Shown in pieces: positions 5,931 through 8,059 of a stretch of DNA of 8,059 nt. A program made the translations under genes and the position numbers. Within the stretch, counting starts at the first letter, position 1; the number at the start of each line of letters is the position of its first letter. Under the pieces are notes generated by a model. The model saw only the letters and a list, made by a program, of their open reading frames with translations. It did not search any database and was not told the origin of the DNA. Source of the DNA: Cytophagales bacterium (GTDB lineage Bacteria > Bacteroidota > Bacteroidia > Cytophagales > ES-bin-26); contig JACMKY010000113.1 in assembly GCA_014379925.1 (NCBI GenBank), forward strand, positions 1 to 8,059. The letters run 5' to 3'.

Positions 5931-5973
5931 CCCAACTAAAAAGGTGATTCAACCCGTAAAACAACCACTGAAA

Positions 5974-6999
5974 ATGACGACTCCATCCGTAAAACAAATC
6001 GTTCGGGCGCGGGGGGCCGCCCGGCCGTTGGCCCAGTACGTACGGTCGGTGGCCTGGCTGCTGCTGATCTTCTTTACCGCCTGTGAAGACCACTTCGAGG
6101 TCAAGCCACCCGTTGAACAAACCATCAAGCCCGCCGCGCCCGCTGGTTTCCGGCACGCCAACGCGCGGGTGAACGGCATCAATCTGCACTACGTCATCGG
6201 TGGGAAGGGCGAGGCAGTGGTGCTGCTGCACGGCTTTCCGCAAACCTGGTACGAGTGGGTGCGCATTATGCCCCAACTGGGCCAGCGCTACACCGTCATT
6301 GCCCCCGACCTGCGGGGCGGGGGGCTATCCGACAAACCCGCGGCCCAGAACGGCTACGACAAGAAGCTGCTGGCCGAAGACATCCACCAGTTGGTCGGGC
6401 AATTGGGCTATTCGCGGGTTAAGCTGGTCGGCCACGACATCGGTATGATGGTGGCCTACGCCTACGCGGCGCTCTACCCCAATGAGGTAGACCGGCTGGT
6501 GGTGATGGACGCGCCCTTGCCGGGCATTGAACCCGTCTGGAGCCTCATTCAGGAGGACCCGCGGGCGGCCCACTTTTCGGAGTTTCAGGTGCGCGGCTAC
6601 GAGAACACCCTGGTGGGCCGGGAACGGGAATTTCTGGAAGAATTCTACCGGAAGGTGGGCTACCGGCAGACCATTCCCTTTACCGAAGCAGAACTCGACG
6701 CGTTCGTAACGGCCTACACCGGGGCCGACAACCTGCGGGGCGGTTTCGAGTGGTACCGGGGCTTTCCGACCGACGTGGCCGACAACCAGCGGTTTTCGCA
6801 AACCAAACTGACCATGCCCGTGCTGGCGTTGGGCGGGGATGAGAGCGCGGGGCCACTCATGGTGGCGATGATGGCTGGCGTGGCCCAAAACGTGACCGGC
6901 GGCTCGGTAAACGGCAGCGTTCCCCAAAGCGGGCACTGGCTGGTGGAGAGCCAGCCCGAAATAGTACTGCGGGAACTGCTGGCGTTTTTGGACCAGTAA
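5974..6999 (+). CDS. Lipoprotein alpha/beta hydrolase, epoxide hydrolase/dehalogenase group
   Basis: This 341-aa protein begins with an N-terminal signal (hydrophobic WLLLIFFTA about 28-36) ending at a lipobox-like FTAC with Cys37, so it is probably a lipoprotein. The acidic EDHFE after the Cys could favour surface display, by analogy with Bacteroidota export signals. The alpha/beta hydrolase domain follows: oxyanion motif HGFPQTWYEW (86-95), nucleophile elbow VGHDIG with Asp155, Asp179 in VVMDAPLPG, His200 and Tyr261 in the cap, and catalytic His321 in SGHWLVE. The Asp155-Asp179 spacing of 24 equals that of fluoroacetate dehalogenases (D104/D128 or D110/D134). The arginine after the nucleophile that binds carboxylate in those enzymes is Ile156 here, so an epoxide hydrolase-like role is more likely. 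ATG 5974 is preferred over TTG 5920, which overlaps the upstream gene. It is probably co-transcribed with the isomerase under HxlR control. Confidence 0.87.
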   Translation: MTTPSVKQIVRARGAARPLAQYVRSVAWLLLIFFTACEDHFEVKPPVEQTIKPAAPAGFRHANARVNGINLHYVIGGKGEAVVLLHGFPQTWYEWVRIMPQLGQRYTVIAPDLRGGGLSDKPAAQNGYDKKLLAEDIHQLVGQLGYSRVKLVGHDIGMMVAYAYAALYPNEVDRLVVMDAPLPGIEPVWSLIQEDPRAAHFSEFQVRGYENTLVGREREFLEEFYRKVGYRQTIPFTEAELDAFVTAYTGADNLRGGFEWYRGFPTDVADNQRFSQTKLTMPVLALGGDESAGPLMVAMMAGVAQNVTGGSVNGSVPQSGHWLVESQPEIVLRELLAFLDQ

Positions 7000-7042
7000 C
7001 GAAATCACCGGTGGATGCCTGCGGGGTCCAACGGAATTATGT

Positions 7043-7070
7043 CAGTAGGCAGTAGGCAGTAGGCAGTAGG
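7043..7070. repeat. Tandem heptamer repeat, four copies of CAGTAGG
   Basis: Four perfect consecutive copies of CAGTAGG fill 7043-7070, about 43 bp after the hydrolase stop codon and directly against the left end of the insertion sequence. Heptamer repeats of this kind occur between genes in several bacterial groups. They may be the target the element inserted beside; their function is unknown. Confidence 0.9.
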
Positions 7071-7089
7071 TGTATTGAGTGACTAGGTT
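7071..7089 (+). repeat. Left terminal inverted repeat of the insertion sequence
   Basis: TGTATTGAGTGACTAGGTT is the exact reverse complement of the last 19 bases of the window. The base after it (7090, G) no longer matches, so the repeat is 19 bp. Confidence 0.95.
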
Positions 7090-7111
7090 GTACTATGGCT
7101 CGAATCTTGTT

Positions 7112-7116
7112 AGGAG
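7112..7116 (+). promoter_or_regulatory. Shine-Dalgarno AGGAG of the transposase
   Basis: AGGAG lies 8 nt upstream of ATG 7125 and favours that start over ATG 7095, which has no such site. The host genes here lack this motif, which is consistent with an incoming element. Confidence 0.5.
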
Positions 7117-7124
7117 TGGAGTTG

Positions 7125-7724
7125 ATGAAATTACATACCAATGCTGCCCTCACTCAAAAGCAACGGCTGGAGATTCAACGTCTCTACGCCAGTGGCCAGC
7201 ACAGCTATGCCCAACTGGCCCGCCAATTCGCTACTACCACCAAAACCATTGCCAAATGGGTCAAACGAAACCAGACTCACGACCAGAGTAGTGCTCCCAA
7301 ACAACCCCACCGCCGCGTTAGTGCCGCTTACCGGCAAGCGGTGCTGGCCTATCGGCGAGCCCACCCCAGCCAGGGACCCGTGCGCATCGAGTACGAGTTG
7401 CGGGCTGAACACGGTCATTTCGCCTTTAGCACGGTGGGCTTGATGCTGCGAGAAGCGGCTTTGAATGGGCAGGCCAAAGGCCGGCGACCCAAACCGAAAG
7501 GCTTGCCGGTAGGTCGGCACCGTACCCAGATGGATGTCCAGCAACTGCCTGCCATTGAGGGAAGTAGCGGCTTTGAATACAAGATTTCCATCATTCATCT
7601 CTCCACTCGCATCAAGTATTCGGAAATCCATAACAATTATGAGAGTGCCACCATCGCCGCCGTCTTTGAGCGTTCCCTGGATGCGCTGCCCCCTTTTTCA
7701 TTACTTTCACCGACAACGCGATGA
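7125..7724 (+). CDS. IS481-family transposase, N-terminal part (upstream frame)
   Basis: From ATG 7125 this frame gives 199 aa. Residues about 8-48 form a helix-turn-helix (TQKQRLEIQRLYASG, then SYAQLARQFATTTKTIAKWVKR) that should bind the inverted repeats. Residues 78-115 resemble the helix-rich linker typical of the family (HPSQGPVRIEYELR). The integrase core starts at RHRTQMDVQQLPAI with the first catalytic Asp137 and continues through GFEYKISIIHLSTRIKYSEI. After DALPPF (186-191) the frame leaves the family sequence and ends in an unrelated SLLSPTTR tail at TGA 7722-7724. The expected continuation, FITFTDNA, is in the -1 frame. Taken alone the product lacks the second Asp and the Glu of the DDE triad and should be inactive as a transposase, though it could bind the ends and act as an inhibitor. 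ATG 7095 is a less likely start. Confidence 0.83.
   Translation: MKLHTNAALTQKQRLEIQRLYASGQHSYAQLARQFATTTKTIAKWVKRNQTHDQSSAPKQPHRRVSAAYRQAVLAYRRAHPSQGPVRIEYELRAEHGHFAFSTVGLMLREAALNGQAKGRRPKPKGLPVGRHRTQMDVQQLPAIEGSSGFEYKISIIHLSTRIKYSEIHNNYESATIAAVFERSLDALPPFSLLSPTTR
7691..7697 (+). other. Slippery heptamer C CCT TTT, frame junction of the transposase
   Basis: CCCTTTT at 7691-7697 has the X XXY YYZ form in the upstream frame (CCT TTT). A -1 slip here gives DALPPF followed by FITFTDNAMSF, restoring the expected core with its second catalytic Asp. The run is five C then five T, so a one-base loss in either homopolymer would produce the same picture. Confidence 0.5.
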
Positions 7725-8047
7725 GTTTCACCATGAAGTATACGGCTCATCCGGAGCGTAAAACCAGCTTCACCAAAGCGGTGGAAGGCAGTGGGCGCAT
7801 CCACGCCTTGATCGCCAAAGGCCAGCCTTGGTGCAATGGCTTCATCGAACGCTCCAACCGCACCGACAAGGAGGAGTTGTTCAACCGCATCCGTTTCGCT
7901 GACTCCGAGGAACGGCGCTATCAGTTGAAGCTCTGGGAGATGGAGTATAACAACCGTCGCCCCCACCAAGGCTTGAAAAACCAGGTTCCCTTCCAGGTCT
8001 ATCGGAGGGACTATCCACTTCACGCCGCCAGCAGGGGAATAACCTAG
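7721..8047 (+). CDS. IS481-family transposase, C-terminal part (downstream frame)
   Basis: This 108-aa frame carries the end of the integrase core: MSFTMKYTAHPERKTSF, then GQPWCNGFIERSNRTDKEELF with the catalytic Glu (residue 43 here, 242 in the fused protein), and YNNRRPHQGL near the C-terminus. The second catalytic Asp (FTDN, codon 7712-7714) lies in the same frame but just before ATG 7721, so translation from this ATG alone would miss it. The ATG overlaps the upstream stop as ATGA, which could allow coupled reinitiation. A -1 shift at 7691-7697 would instead give a fused protein of 307 aa, a normal IS481 length. The stop codon TAG (8045-8047) lies inside the right inverted repeat. It is either half of a frameshifted enzyme or the remains of a broken one. 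Confidence 0.8.
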   Translation: MSFTMKYTAHPERKTSFTKAVEGSGRIHALIAKGQPWCNGFIERSNRTDKEELFNRIRFADSEERRYQLKLWEMEYNNRRPHQGLKNQVPFQVYRRDYPLHAASRGIT

Positions 8048-8059
8048 TCACTCAATACA
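8041..8059 (-). repeat. Right terminal inverted repeat of the insertion sequence
   Basis: AACCTAGTCACTCAATACA is the perfect 19-bp partner of the left end at 7071-7089. It overlaps the end of the transposase gene and includes its stop codon. Confidence 0.95.

Larger units (their letters stand above)
7071..8059 (+). mobile_element. IS481-like insertion sequence, complete, 989 bp
   Basis: The element is bounded by perfect 19-bp terminal inverted repeats beginning TGT and ending ACA. It carries one transposase coding region with an N-terminal helix-turn-helix and a DDE integrase core in a single polypeptide, without a separate orfA. This layout, the size near 1 kb and the TGT ends fit the IS481 family better than IS3. 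The right end coincides with the window edge, so a target-site duplication cannot be checked. The transposase is frame-disrupted at 7691-7697, so activity is uncertain. Confidence 0.88.

Noticed and set aside
6325..7008. Minus-strand frame of 227 codons
   Set aside because: It is antisense to the alpha/beta hydrolase gene and has no independent support.
7131..7631. Minus-strand frame of 166 codons
   Set aside because: It lies inside the insertion sequence opposite the transposase and shows no known passenger-gene features.
7071..8059. Assignment to the IS3 family
   Set aside because: There is no separate orfA; the helix-turn-helix and the start of the DDE core are in one frame, and the length is about 1 kb, which fits IS481 better.

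Overview
The window looks like chromosomal DNA of a GC-rich member of the Bacteroidota, most likely the order Cytophagales (Spirosoma/Larkinella-like). This is an inference from three things: the gene repertoire (a DUF1080 protein beside a sorbosone-dehydrogenase-like propeller protein, an HxlR regulator, and an IS481-type transposase), the general lack of Shine-Dalgarno sequences before host genes, and candidate promoters of the Bacteroidota type (TTG, about 20 bp, then TAnnTTTG-like). No rRNA, tRNA or CRISPR array was seen.

Left block (1-3738, minus strand). A 627-aa secreted DUF1080 (3-keto-glycoside hydrolase-like) protein at 1541-3424 lies upstream of a secreted beta-propeller dehydrogenase-like protein that runs off the left edge (1-1341). 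Together they look like a periplasmic sugar oxidation/cleavage module. The 314-bp region upstream of the DUF1080 gene is rich in dyad symmetry: a 29-bp interrupted palindrome, a second inverted repeat, a 14-bp perfect palindrome, and two mutually exclusive GC hairpins, one of which ends in a T6 tract on the minus strand. These could form an operator plus an attenuator.

Middle block (3739-6999). A small single-pass membrane protein (3739-3987, plus) converges with an HxlR-family regulator (4394-4729, minus). Divergent from the regulator is a two-gene plus-strand unit: a hydroxypyruvate-isomerase-like TIM-barrel protein (5064-5930) and a lipoprotein alpha/beta hydrolase of the epoxide hydrolase/dehalogenase group (5974-6999). 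Between regulator and operon, one candidate promoter on each strand overlaps the other almost completely. A 14-bp dyad (TACTT-N4-AAGTA) covers the -33 of one and the -7 of the other, which fits an HxlR repressor controlling both directions from one site.

Right block (7000-8059). A complete IS481-like element with perfect 19-bp terminal inverted repeats (7071-8059) sits directly against four copies of the heptamer CAGTAGG. Its transposase is split into two frames between the first and second catalytic aspartates. The break lies on CCCTTTT, which has the X XXY YYZ form of a -1 slippery heptamer, and the two frames also overlap as ATGA. The element is therefore either controlled by an unusually placed frameshift or inactivated by a one-base homopolymer deletion.

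No wholly new multi-gene system can be demonstrated here. The most useful leads are the overlapping divergent promoters with a shared operator, the structured DUF1080 leader, and the transposase frameshift site.
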